A stretch of 64,000 bases of DNA from Sternotherus odoratus. Taxonomy: Eukaryota > Chordata > Testudines > Kinosternidae. How positions within the stretch are numbered: position 1 is the first letter of the stretch; every line of letters starts with the position of its first letter. The translations under genes and the position numbers were made by a program. Location: assembly GCA_032164245.1 (NCBI GenBank), contig JAVMKO010000001.1, positions 12,127,603-12,191,602 of the forward strand, in the 5' to 3' direction. Positions 36,061 through 47,283 of this stretch are shown piece after piece. Under the pieces are notes generated by a model. That model was not told where the DNA came from. It did not search any database and saw only the letters and a program-made list of their open reading frames with translations.

Positions 36061-37392
36061 CTCAGGTACCTTCCCTCCAGAGAAACCTCCCTGCTCCTCA
36101 CAACATCAGTGGCACTTTGGCTACACAAATGTAAGAGCAAAATAAATTCTGAAAACAAAGGATTATTGGCTCATCAGAGACCACACCTTTTAACAAACAA
36201 GATATGCATTGTCTGCTGTGGAGTATGACCTGCATTACATCTCCACAATTTCTCATGGTAGAGATACATGCCCAGCACCTCTATGGATCATCATTCCCCA
36301 GAGATATTTACTCCTAAATACCCCCTTTCCTCTGTGATATATCAAACAATCAGATACATGCGTCTCTAGTGCACACCTCACTCCCTTAAAGAATATGCCT
36401 GCTCCCTTCCCAAGGTATAAACTTGGCAACTTGGTATGATCCCAATCTTTCTTTCTGCTTTAAAGTGACACTCCAGGATGAGTGGGCAACAGCAAGGCTT
36501 GAACCAGGGACTTCTGGGTGTAAAAGGAAGAGCCCCTATTGCCTTACCTAAGAACCCAGCTTCTTCAGCACAAAGGGGCTAGTCCTTTATATGGACAAGC
36601 CCCTTGAAGGGGGTCAGAGCAACACTGTATAAAGGGGGCTACACATTGAAGAGAAGTACGATTTCTATCATGAGAAGAAACAGCATAGGAACAACAGGAA
36701 TCTGAAAATGGGGAGAGAAGTCCTATCCGGGCCTGGTTCTTGCTTCCCTCCCTCATCCTGAAGAGAAAATGAACACCAGTGTGTGCATGTCTCCTCAATG
36801 TTACAAACCCAGGCTCATTCGAGCAGGCCGGGGATGTGAGGTGGGAAGAGGTCACTAGGATTTCCAAAGTGGAGGGGTTCTCATACTTCTGTCAGTGCTC
36901 CCTGGATTTGACAGAGACACCTCTGAGCTGAAGCACTGTGCCTGGTTGAGCACAGTAAACACCATATTGACAGACTCCCTAACCCAGGAATACGGGATAT
37001 GCTGGAATTATTACATAAGGACGGCCCCTACAATCCACTGCCTAATTAGCACACTCAACTGTCCCATCTCATCTGTTGATTGAGAACTGGAGTCCCCCAT
37101 CTCATCTTCCTGGTGAACCAGGATGAGATGAGTTGTGGGGGAAAACAAATCCCCATTCTATATGAGTACTCAATTATCCCTTTTCCAGCAGGACTTCCTG
37201 TGCCTCATGAGAGTCCCGGGGATGCCAAAGTAACAAGACACATACCAAGGAGTTCTTGCTCTCCAAGCCTCCCTTCTCCACACTATTCCCTCTGATCCTT
37301 GCCTCCCCTGATCTCCACCTCAAACCATCTCCAGCTACTTCCATATTCCTGTACAGCTCAGGGGAAGTCAGGGTGCGTTCTTTACTCTCTAA

Positions 37393-37640
37393 TATAGAAT
37401 CACAGAATTGTAGGACTGGAAGAGACCTTGAGAGATTATCTAGTCCAGACTCCATTACTCCTGGCAGGACTAAGTATTATCTAGACTATCTCAGGTTTGT
37501 CTAACCTGCTCTTAAACATCTCCAATGATGGAGATTCCACAACATCCCTGAGCAACTTATTCCAATGCTTAACCACCCTGACAGTTAAGTTTTTCCTGAT
37601 GTCCAACCTAAACTGCCCTTTTTGCATATCTTATTAATTG
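37393..37640 (-). mobile_element. CR1-type LINE, 3' end fragment, minus orientation
   Basis: ATCACAGAATTGTAGGACTG, ATCTAGTCCAGACTCC, AGATTCCACAACATCCCTG and TTAAGTTTTTCCTGATGTCC are the inverse complement of the CR1 3' consensus order. Confidence 0.9.
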
Positions 37641-37904
37641 TCCTATTAAAACACTAGGAAATTCTCATTAACAAAAACTTCATTAAGTTTCCCTTCCCCC
37701 TAAACAGCAAGGAAGTGCCAAGCTAGGGGACAGCTCAACACTCATACACCATATTTCCACTGACAGTAAAAATGTTGCACTTCACAAAAGCTTTCTTCTG
37801 CTTCCAACAAATAAAGAAACATTAAATAATAATCTTCCTCACAGAATAATGTAATACCCCATACTTTCCCCACAAATACATAACACACCACATACTTGAA
37901 TGAG

Positions 37905-38470
37905 GCACAAGTTCCGTGGAAAAAAATAGCGTAAGATTATGTAACTAAAACCTGTATCATAATGCACAGGCATGTACAAAGGCCAAATTAATGTTTCACA
38001 GGTATCTTTATTCTGGAATTTCTTAAATTTTGATTGGCTGACTTTATAATGTTAATAACATTCTTCTAGCTTAGTTTTGTGTGTGTAATTCCTAGGTTTT
38101 TAAGAAAGAAAACTAAAAAAACCCCTCCATTATGTGGCACTATATTGACACCACCTGGGTCACCAGCAGTGTTGAACCTTAAGATCCACCACACAGACCA
38201 CTACAACTTGAGTTAATGGAATAACTCTCAGCAGTGGTTTGTGGTCATTTTCTGAACTGACCAGCACTAGAAGGTAGGGTTGCCAGACAGCAAATGTGAA
38301 AAATCGGGACATGGGGTGGGGGGTAATAGAAGCCTATATAAGAAAAAGACCCCAAAATTGGGACTGTCCCTATAAAATCGGGACATCTGGTCACCCTACT
38401 AGAAGGGGATGAAAGAGATGCTTTGCCAGCGGGTTTCACGGATATCTGGTGACAGCAGGGGAATGCTGAG
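37905..38470. repeat. Long dispersed repeat, copy A, interrupted by a small hAT MITE
   Basis: It aligns over about 450 bases with copy B at 45200-45650: AATAATGCACA..., TTCTGGAATTTC, GTGTGTAATTCCTAGGTTTT, ATGTGGCACTATATTGACACC and GATCCACCACACAGACC. A third partial copy lies at 38725-38960. A block like GTTTGAACCAGTAGATCC in copy B recalls a tRNA B box, so a SINE or LINE tail is possible. Family unknown. Confidence 0.75.
38275..38398. mobile_element. 124-bp hAT-type MITE with perfect 8-bp target duplication
   Basis: The termini TAGGGTTGCCAGAC and CTGGTCACCCTA are imperfect inverse repeats. CTAGAAGG flanks both sides (38267-38274 and 38399-38406). The paralogous repeat copy B at about 45566-45580 shows the uninterrupted site (CCAGCACTAGAGGAGGATGG). 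Confidence 0.93.
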
Positions 38471-38724
38471 ACTAAGGAATCATGGGTTCCATTTCACGAT
38501 TTGGAAAAGATTGGTCATAAACCTTTCTGCCCATTTCTCCTACCCCTCCATTGTAATCCGACTCGCCTTGCCCAGTCAATCCCAGTTCGCACTGCAATCT
38601 GGTTCCTCATCAGATCTGTCCTCCTTCCCCTCCACCTACTTCCATTTGCCTCACTACTTCCTAGTCCCAGATTCCTTGGCCACCCAGTCTCATTCTCCCC
38701 ACAGCTCTCAGTCCCCTTGCAGAA

Positions 38725-38960
38725 GGTGGCCAAATTAATGTTGATCGAGCAACCTTAATTCTGGCATTTTCTAACTTTTGAGTGTTTGACTTTGCAACCT
38801 TAATAATATTCTTTTAACATATTTTTGTGTATAACAAAATCGTATTTTATATAGCTATAGAAAACTGTAAATAATCACAAGATAATTTGTTATTTTTAAA
38901 GATGGAGTGAGTTTGGTTTTTTTAAGGTGAAAGAATATCTACATAGAAAAGAGTGCTCCA
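38725..38960. repeat. Partial third copy of the dispersed repeat seen at 37905-38470
   Basis: It shares GGCCAAATTAATGTT, ATTCTGGCATTTTCTAA and TTTGACTTTGCAACCTTAAT-type blocks with copies A and B. Confidence 0.6.
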
Positions 38961-39583
38961 TTATGTGCATGGCTCTGAAAGTAACAAACACCCCTTCCTT
39001 TCTACTACAGAATAGAGCGAGGAAGTTTCTGAGGGAGAGGAGGAGGTATATCAGTTTAAGATCTAGGAAGACTGACTAGTTAGAAGGCATTCAAAGGGTG
39101 TATTTGACTAGGAGGAGGCCTTTTTTTGTTCTGGTTATATTTTGAGGGAATAGCAGTTCTGTGCAGTGGTTAAACTATAAAACAATCTAGAACCTTGGAC
39201 TGAAATTTGTTGGCTTGAAAAGTAAGCATCACCTGATTTTTATCTTCTTGCTTGCAATCATCTCCATTTTAAAAGTTCAGCTTAATAAAGCTAATTCACC
39301 AGTTACCTGAACCTAGGAAGTTTAAGTGTTTTGCATATAAATGCAATTTAGTGCTAACCTTTTTTTAAAATGTAGCAGGCTCACAATTCAAAGGGGCTGT
39401 TTTGTTTTGTAAACCTAAAAGTCATTCAAATACATAACCACTTTGTAATGAGAAAACAATGTATTCATGGATGTTAATGGCAGGCAATTAACACTTTACA
39501 AATGGGCAACTATATACTTAATTTGTTCAAATTAAGGTACTTTTGTAAGGTACAGATCAGTATGTGTGGTAGAAGTTTCTTAC

Positions 39584-39736
39584 CAGCTGCTGGTAGATCC
39601 AACTTCGCTCGTTTCAGTTCAGACATCGAATTTTGGAGTTGCTCTATTACAAAGTCATCTTCTAAGAAGAAATCCTTGGCTAGAGTCTTCTGAAGAAATT
39701 CTACAAGTTCTTCCATTTGTAATTTAAGCAGATGTT
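39584..39736 (-). CDS. USP6NL: USP6NL coding exon (end of TBC domain)
   Basis: The acceptor is CAATTTAG at 39737-39738 and the donor is GTAAGA at 39578-39583. The exon enters in phase 1, with two bases completing the Lys codon begun at 47002. It encodes [20 protein letters not shown] and continues through [20 protein letters not shown], leaving one base of a Gly codon. This matches the segment of RN-tre after the TBC core, a helical stretch of about 50 residues rich in charged residues. Length 153 bp. Confidence 0.95.
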
Positions 39737-40382
39737 CTAAATTGGAACAAGAACATTATTGTGGACAAATAGATTTTATGATAAAAATTTAAAGAAAAAG
39801 TCTATAATAGAGTGAAATGCCTTTACGGCTTCTTTAACAATTGTTCAAATGGAATGAAATGCATCTAACTAATCAAACAAAAATTACAGGCAGTTATTTT
39901 ATACTAGACATTTACTAAGCATGCTAAAAATACACTCTCTCATTACCCCTCTAAATATTTTCTCTTTTTTGTACCCATATATTTCTCTCATATATTTCTC
40001 TCATATATTTAGGTCACTGTTTGAAACTTGAAAGCTGAGTCTCCCTCCAAATTTCAATATGAGACATTAAAATCTACAGGGTTTTTTTTCATTTATGCAT
40101 CTTCCCTCCCCTGCACTCCACCTTGGGAAATGGTTCATAATATACTTATCCTCCTTTTAAAATGCTTTACAGAGCAGTGAAAATTTAAAACATATAAGGC
40201 ACCCTCATTTACAAATGAATCAGGACTCACTGAAATGACTGGCAGTTTAGAGCAACAAAGATTTTTTCAGGCTCTCTGCAGATTCAGGCATGTTTTGCTG
40301 CATGAGTTATATTCAGGTCACATTTTGAAAGTTTATTCTGCAATCATAATAGCTAAACCCCAACTTATATATATATATATAT

Positions 40383-41068
40383 TGTGACAGAGTCAGACCA
40401 GAAGGGTATAGGAGTGTGCTGGAAGGCAGGTATATCAGCCTCAGGATGTGCAGGTCTCTGTTCCCTGTATAGCCAAACAAAGGCTACTCCAGGCCAATCA
40501 AGACACCTGGGGCCAATTAAGAAGGTTCTAGAAGGCAGCAGAAACAGCTAGCCTGATTGGGACACCTGAAGCCAATCAGGGGCTGGCTGAAACCATTAAA
40601 AACCCCTCCCATTTGGTCAGGTGGGGGTGGGTGTCAGGAGTTTGAGAGGCATTGGAGCAAAGAGCAGTTTGGAAGGAGGCCCTGAGGTAAGGGTGAAGTG
40701 GAGAGTAAAGAAGCAGGGACTGCTGTGGGGAAGTAGCCCAGGGAATTGTATTGTGGTTGGTGGTTAAAAGGTCAGCCATCTTAGCTGATACTATTAGGGT
40801 CCCTGGGTTGGAGCCCAGAGTAGAGGGCGGGCCCGGGCTCCCCCCTTCCTACCTTCCCCAATTAATCACCGAGACTAGGGAGGCAACAGAGACTGTGCCC
40901 GGAAGGATAATTTCTCCTCACTGGTTTATGATGAAAATGGCTCAATAGACTGTGACCTCGTCTCTAAAGAGAGAAGGGCTACGTGGATGATCACAGTGAG
41001 CCTCTGAGGCTAGTGAAATCCGCCGAGAAACGCAGGACCCACAAGTACAGACTTGGAGCTTTGTCACA
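40383..41068. mobile_element. Putative solo LTR (686 bp)
   Basis: It is bounded by TGTGACAGAG and CTTTGTCACA, so it starts TG, ends CA and carries 7-bp inverse ends. Inside are CCAATCAAGACACCTGG-type repeats (40495, 40570) and a possible TATA-like CATTAAAAACCCCTCCC. No target duplication could be read because both flanks are low-complexity TA/AAATA sequence. No internal retroviral region is present. Confidence 0.6.
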
Positions 41069-41103
41069 AAATAAATAAATATATATATGTATGTTTGTTT
41101 TTT

Positions 41104-41300
41104 CTTAATGACATAGCTATACTGGCAGAAGACCTTGCATCGACGCAGTTATACTGGCAGAAAATGCTTTTTTTCCCCATCACTGATTTTGCTCACTGAA
41201 TCAGAATAAGCTGTACCAGCAGAAACACTTTTTGGCCAGTATAAATGAGTCTTCACTAGGAGGGATTTGCCTGTGTAGCTATAAAAGCAAAATGTTTAAG
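41104..41300. mobile_element. MITE-like fragment
   Basis: ATAGCTATACTGGCAGAA and the related ATACTGGCAGAAAATG, then AGTCTTCACTAGGAGGG and a TAGCTATAAAAGC end, resemble the TCTACACTA MITE group. The ends are poorly defined. Confidence 0.5.
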
Positions 41301-41429
41301 AACAGAGTAGACTGAAAGCTGAGACTCTGGAGATCAAATGAGAGGTTTGACCATGATGCCTCTTCTCTGCCTCCCAAAGTAGTCCATTCATTGGTGCTTC
41401 CCCAGTCTTTCCCTTCAGGAAACTGCTCA

Positions 41430-41715
41430 AAGGATATGTCTACACAGCAACTAGACACAGATGGCTAGCCCAGGCCAGCCGACTAAGGCCCATGAGGCTT
41501 GGACTGGGGGCTGTTTCATCGCTATGTAGAATTCTGGGCTCTGGCTGGAGACTGGGCTCTAGGAACCTGTGAGGTAGGAGAGTCCTAGAGCTCAGGATCC
41601 CACCTGAGCCTGGAAGTCTACACAGCCTCACAGCTGGAGTCCAATGAGTCTGAGTCGGCTACCATGAGTCAGAAGCAGGGTTGTTTTGGGGTTTTTTTTG
41701 CTGTATAGACATACT
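41430..41715. mobile_element. MITE of the TGTCTACA group
   Basis: It begins GGATATGTCTACACAGCAAC and ends TTGCTGTATAGACATACTCC, which are inverse to each other. Gene-like text such as CTCTGGCTGGAGACTGGGCTC is not coding. It is related to 57672-57975. Confidence 0.75.
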
Positions 41716-42304
41716 CCAAGAGTCCTTGATATTTTTATGCAGTGAGGTGCTATACTGAACATGTTTAAAAGGTCAGTGTTGAGGTAAAAAACCCTCCAAA
41801 TTATCACCATTGCTCCTCAGAGGCTTGAGACTGAACACTCTTCCCTTAAAACAAACAAAATCAAACCAAAAGACCGGGGGGGGGGGGCGACAGGAATTAC
41901 ATTGATTTTATGTTTTCAAATAAAGAGGAAGACTCAAATCTGATTCCTACCATTACTTGTTCTGAAGATTCTTGAACATTTTAAGAAGTGTAACAATTAT
42001 AAACATTCTTAATCTTCAAAGCATTTTATGAACTTACTAAAAAGCAGGTCCTGAGAGAGAGTGATGCAGCATTCCCATTGTTAAATGGGGTAAATTACCT
42101 AGTGAGATTAAGATATTAATTCTGCAAACTCCTCCACATGTACCTCCACTCTCATGGAGGCCTGGAGACTTCTTTCATGGGCCCATATGACTTATTCAAA
42201 GCCACAGATGAAGACAGCATTGAAACCATGACTTGAGGTAACATTTTCAGAAGCATGTAAGTGACTTAGAAACCAAAGACCCACTTTTAAAAGTGACATA
42301 TGCA

Positions 42305-42606
42305 CTCGGGGTATGTCTCTACACTACCCGCTGGATCGACAGGTAGCGATCAACCTATCGGGGGTTGATTTATCGTGTCTAGACTCGATAAATCGATCCC
42401 CAAGCCCTCTCCTGTCGACTCCAGTACTCCACCGCTGTGAGAGAGGCAGGCAGAGTCAACTGAGTGGCAGCAGTCAACTCAGTGCCGTGAAGACACCACA
42501 GTAAGTCAATCTAAGTAAGTCGACTTCAGCTAAACCATTCTCATAGCTGAAGTTGCGTATCTTAGGTTGACACCCCTTCCAAACACACAGTGTAGACCAG
42601 GGCTTA
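42305..42606. mobile_element. Palindromic GC-rich MITE, copy 2
   Basis: GGGGTATGTCTCTACACTAC at the left and GTGTAGACCAGGGCTTA at the right are inverse. The interior GATTTATCGTGTCTAGACTCGATAAATCGA is a hairpin, and TGTCGACTCCAGTACTCC matches copies 1 and 3. Confidence 0.85.
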
Positions 42607-43158
42607 TGAACCTAAATCTGATTTAAAATCAATGGGCTTGGGCTCCATTCACTTCAAGTCACTTCAGAAAATGGGACACGGATGCTTTTGAAAATTTGAC
42701 ACTGGCAGCATGATGTTCAGGCTCCTAAATCATATGCTCGGATCATTAGACCAACACACTCTCAAAAAAAGCTGCAATACATACAGTCCTTGATTTGTTT
42801 GCTCTTAGATTTCAGAACTCCAGTTCAGGCGTTGGCTCCTCTGCTTCCTATATATTTTAATTTAAAAATCTACAGCAATCTTATTACTTTTAGGTGTAGG
42901 AGAGTATCAGTATTTAAAGGGTTTACTCATCAAAATTTAAAGCTTTAACACATGTCTGTATTTCTTCTTACTGCAAGATATATGTGAAACAAAAGCTAAG
43001 ACAAATATAATTTTAAACCATGCCTATGGACTGGAATAAACTTACTGCGCTTTGGTAAGATATTATGGTAATGTCCAGTCAGGATCAGGTCTCCACTGTG
43101 CTGAGCACTTCACAAATACAGAAATGGTACATGTCTCTCATAGTATGGATGTCTAAGT

Positions 43159-43407
43159 CAGAGTTTCTCAAACTGGGGGTCGCGACCCCCCGGGGGGTCG
43201 CCGAGCGCTCCCCAAGGGGTCACAAGCTCCTGCCGCCACAACTTGCGGCGGGGACCGGGGGCCGGGGCGCAGCCGGCAGCCCGAGGCCGGGGCCCGGGGC
43301 GCAGCCAGGAGCCCGGGGCAAATTTGGCGGATTTTTGGCGGAGGGGTTGTGCCGCGCCGCCGGAGCAGGAAAAGGGGTCGTGGTCTCAGTAAGTTTGAGA
43401 ACCACTG
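43159..43407. mobile_element. Non-autonomous hAT element, GC-rich interior
   Basis: The ends are CAGAGTTTCTCAAACTGGGG and AGTTTGAGAACCACTG. The flanks are GTCTAAGT (43151-43158) and ATCTAAGT (43408-43415), seven of eight matching. Subterminal GGGTCGCGACCCCCCGGGGG forms a strong palindrome. Confidence 0.92.
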
Positions 43408-43719
43408 ATCTAAGTAATTAAACAGTTACCATCATGTAGTAAAACTAGGTACTTTGTTTTATATAGCATCTTTTGCCAACAATCTCAATCCACTTGGATA
43501 AATGATTGTCCTCGTTTAACATGTGATGAAACTGTCAGCTCTATGAAAGTAGTATCTTGTCAGAAAGCAGTTCAGTGGGAAGTGTGGTCCGGATCCAGAT
43601 TTCCTAATCGGAGATCCTTCTGCTCTAATTGTTGGATAACACTTGTTTTTACTAGAGGAAAAAAGTTCTAAAATGCTTCTGTAAATGTTGAAATACAGAC
43701 TCTGAAGGTGAATTTAGAA

Positions 43720-43962
43720 TAAGGGCAGGTCTACACAAGAAATTTACATTGGTGCCGCTGTAGTGTATCTGGTAAAGATGCTTTAAGATGACAGGAGAGA
43801 GCTCTACATTTGGCTTTATAACTACACCTCTGCAGGAGAGCCTCTACTGCTGACATAGTGATGTCTACATTGGGGCTTAGGTCGGTAGAACACTGCCCCC
43901 CACCCCCGAGCAACATATTTACACCCAAGTAATTTTGTAGCGTGGACTAGGGCTAAATCATT
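43720..43962. mobile_element. MITE of the TCTACAC group
   Basis: The ends TAAGGGCAGGTCTACACA and GTGGACTAGGGCTAA are inverse. Target duplication not clear. Confidence 0.75.
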
Positions 43963-44094
43963 AAAAAAAAACCTTCAGTCATACGGAGGAAAGGAAGGGA
44001 GGTGAGAGGGGGAAAAGCAGCAGGGATCGGGGTTGTTAGTGGGTTACAGACTGTTGTATTAATCCATAAACCCAGTGTCTCTATTCAGTCCATG

Positions 44095-44210
44095 ATTTTT
44101 AGTGTCTAGCAAAGTCTCTCTCATCAACACAAGTTGGTCCAATAAAAAATATTGCCACTCCCACCGTGTCTCTCTAATATCCTGGACTAACAACAACTAC
44201 AACTAAACTG
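44095..44210. repeat. Dispersed repeat with GGTCCAATAAAAAATATTG
   Basis: GTTGGTCCAATAAAAAATAT, GTGTCTCTCTAATATCCTGG and ACAACTACAACTAAACTGCA are also seen in the fuller copy at 56990-57185. Confidence 0.65.
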
Positions 44211-44639
44211 CATATTTGAAAATAAATTAGAGCAAAAGTTTAAAAAATGAGTCAGCAATGTTTTCAAACACAGTATAGCTTGCATATAATGCTGTAAAAT
44301 ATATTGGGAGTTTTACTGTGAAGATTTGTCCAAAGCCATGTTCTGGGTGTATTTTTTTGATATCACACTCGGCATTGTATGGCTAGAACCTCAAATTAAA
44401 ATCAAAAGAAATACCTATGGTATTACACACACACACACAGAGTATATAAAAATTACTTAAAAGAACATGAAGGTTGCAAAGTCAAGCACTCAAAAGTTAA
44501 GGCAGGCAGTGCTCACTTAATGAGCAGTGATTTAATATTTTATTTTAGCCTCATTGTTCAATATGTGGCCCCATGCCTTATTTACTGCACTTAAGACAAT
44601 AATTAACTTCATCATGGGCTTTTCTATGGCACTCATCAC

Positions 44640-45010
44640 TATAATATCCGAGAGCTTGACAAATATGAATATAAATTTCACAATACCCTTATGAGATGGG
44701 GTATTATCCCCATTTTACTGATGAGGAACCGAGGCCAAGAGATGAAGTAAAAAGCCCGCTGTTTTTGTGTGCTGAGTTTGAGCCACCTAGGACCTGATTC
44801 ATTAGTACGATACAGCACTTTATACATTCAAAGCAGAGTTCTCACTGACTTCAATTGCAACACTAAGTGCTCAGCAATTCTGTAAATCAGAACCCAGGAT
44901 CTTAAGTCAGGCATCCAGAAAATGAGGACACAGTTAGTGGGTACTTGGGGAAAGTTTAAGTGACTTGCCCAGCATCACATGGATACTCTGTCAGAGGGAG
45001 GAATAAAATC
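44640..45010. repeat. MIR-like SINE fragments
   Basis: TATTATCCCCATTTTACTGA followed by TGAGGAACCGAGGCC is close to the MIR core and tail. AAGTGACTTGCCCAGCATCA at 44957 is another MIR-like block. Confidence 0.65.
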
Positions 45011-45199
45011 CATTTCTCCAGGGCAGCATTCAACTGCCTTAACCGTGAGACCATGTTATTTTCCTGCAATCCCTTGCTTAATTCACTACACACCTTTCAA
45101 ACTTCTGCAACCAATGACACAGAGGTCCTACAAACAAGTCTTGTTCACTACAAAACCCTGATTAATCCCCAAATCCGGTCCATCCTGTGCACTGCATGA

Positions 45200-45650
45200 A
45201 ACCAGGTGTCCTATAGAAAAAAATAGTATGTGATCATGTAATTGAAGATTGTATTATAATGCACATGCACACAAAGGGACCAAAAATTAATATGACAGGG
45301 CAATCTTCAATCTGGAATTTCCTAGCTTGACTTTGCAATCTTAACAGTGTTCTTTTTAAGGTAGCTGTGTGTGTGTGTAATTTTCCTAGTTTTTAAAAAA
45401 ATGAAACTGAAAATAACCCCAATTTAATCATGTGGCATCATATTGACACCCATATCGCTCATGTGCATGGTTTGAACCAGTAGATCCACCACACAGATCT
45501 TTGCCACTTGAGCTAATGGAGTAACAAAGTAGTAGTAGGTGGTTGGTATCCCCTGTGTGGACCAGCACTAGAGGAGGATGGGACAGTTTAAGAGAGGGTT
45601 TCAAAGATATTTTGTTGACATCAGAGGAATTACACCGGTGACACATAAGA
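45200..45650. repeat. Long dispersed repeat, copy B, with empty MITE site
   Basis: Paralogue of 37905-38470 without the MITE. The site equivalent to the insertion reads CCAGCACTAGAGGAGGATGG. Confidence 0.75.
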
Positions 45651-47001
45651 CATGTATCTATGCCATGCCAAGGTCCTAGACTATTGTAGTATCAGAAGTA
45701 ACTCAATCACCACCCTTATTCTACAGCTAATTTACATGCAACAATTTAATTAGTTGTAGGAGGGAGACTACACAGATGGTGGCTTATCAGGCCCAATTGC
45801 CACATCTATGCAACCATACAGGCTTTCAGATACTAATATAAAATTAATAAGGCACATTCTAATAACTATAGGCCACTGCAGGGTGATCCCTAATAGGCTT
45901 TTAGTGTATGTCCCTCGTGGCTGACGGTACCTTGTCTTTGGTGTTGTCTCTCTCAGTGCACCAACAGCACAGTAATGAACAACCTGTTGTAGCTTATTGT
46001 CAATTAGCCTATGATGAATAACTGCATACAGCTAGGAAACTAACACTCGTTTGCTTTAGGGCAACTAGCGGTGGAAGGGAGAGAATCTTTCTGCTATGAT
46101 TTTTTCCAAAAACTACATTTAACACAATTGTTTTCTGCTGCTTACAATAAGGAGAATTTAATACCTTATATAGCAGCCAGAAACACAAAGACTGCCTATG
46201 TACCAGATTTTTATGTAGCCAGCGGCACTGAGTCTACAAGCGAAGAAACAGAGTTAAAGAAAAATTATACAGATGTTTATTTTAGTAGGTGGTAAGGAAA
46301 AGAGAAGTAGTATCCACCACAGAGTGGCATTAAGTATGGATGGTCCACCAAATAGTAGAATTAGGCTTAGATGTAGCATGTCATCCCCCCAAAGACAGCT
46401 AAAGGAAAAAGCTTCTGGAAAGTTGTAGTAGGGAAAAAGCAAAGAACAGGAAAGGGCCAAAACTTGAGACTATTAACCCTCTTTTGATCTAGCAAAACAC
46501 TACATTAAAGAATGAACAGAACCCAAGTAACTACAATGCTTATTCTCACATTTTTCTAGAGGCTGTGTCATTTGCTGAGTAAATACAATTTAAAATCTTT
46601 TTTACTGTTCTTCAACTGTATAAAAATGAGTAATTTACTGTACCAAATAAGACATTTCTCCTCCTGAAAGTCACTTAAGATTTCCTGGCACAATTACCCA
46701 AGATATCAGATAATTAGCTTTTCCAAGTCCTGCATTCAATTGTACAATATTCTTTGTCAGTTCCTTGCAGAACAGTAATTCCAGCATCAGCTATATAGCA
46801 TGATCTAGAAGATTGCTAATTTGAGGGCATCACAGTCGCGCTGTGCTATGATGAAAGATTACGCAGTCACAAAGGAGAGATCAAAACCGGAGGAAAAAAA
46901 CAAAACTCAAATAGATTAATTGACTATTTTTTAAAAAATGATACACTACTTAAAAACTAGTCAAATCTTTGTTTAGCATTTAAGTTTGAGAGATCTCTTA
47001 C

Positions 47002-47101
47002 TTCTATGTAGTTTCAGAATTGTGTAAGACATAGCAGTGAGAACTCGCTCTCCTTCAAGTATGTAGATATCCCATATCCTGAGAGTTAATGTAAAGGGAG
47101 T
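47002..47101 (-). CDS. USP6NL: USP6NL coding exon (TBC domain)
   Basis: The acceptor is TTGCAG before ACTCCC at 47101 and the donor is GTAAGAG from 47001 down. It encodes [20 protein letters not shown] and [13 protein letters not shown] plus one base of the next codon. The [14 protein letters not shown] segment is a conserved helix of TBC domains. The 100-bp exon is separated from the preceding exon by an intron of only 89 bp. Confidence 0.97.
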
Positions 47102-47157
47102 CTGCAATGACAGAATCAGCCAGAAATGTCAAAACAGCTTGCCCCCACATATGATTA

Positions 47158-47283
<126 letters not shown>

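Larger units (their letters stand above)
26444..39583 (-). other. Last intron of USP6NL (about 13.1 kb)
   Basis: No exon was found inside. Repeats listed separately are the palindrome near 27 kb, the GA microsatellite, an inverted repeat pair at 34 kb, an LTR-like piece at 35.7 kb, CR1 at 37.4 kb and a tRNA-like dispersed repeat at 37.9-38.5 kb. An AC microsatellite lies at about 26505-26531. The rest, notably 27.1-30.6 and 30.8-34.0 kb, is AT-rich DNA with nothing identifiable. Confidence 0.85.
39737..47001 (-). other. USP6NL intron (about 7.3 kb), repeat-rich
   Basis: It contains a putative solo LTR, at least four MITEs, a hAT element, dispersed repeat copy B and MIR-like pieces, listed separately. 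The stretch 45.65-47.0 kb shows no identifiable feature. Confidence 0.85.

Noticed and set aside
36470..36545. tRNA-like B box (GGCTTGAACCAGGGA)
   Set aside because: No matching A box or cloverleaf could be drawn; more likely part of an old dispersed repeat.
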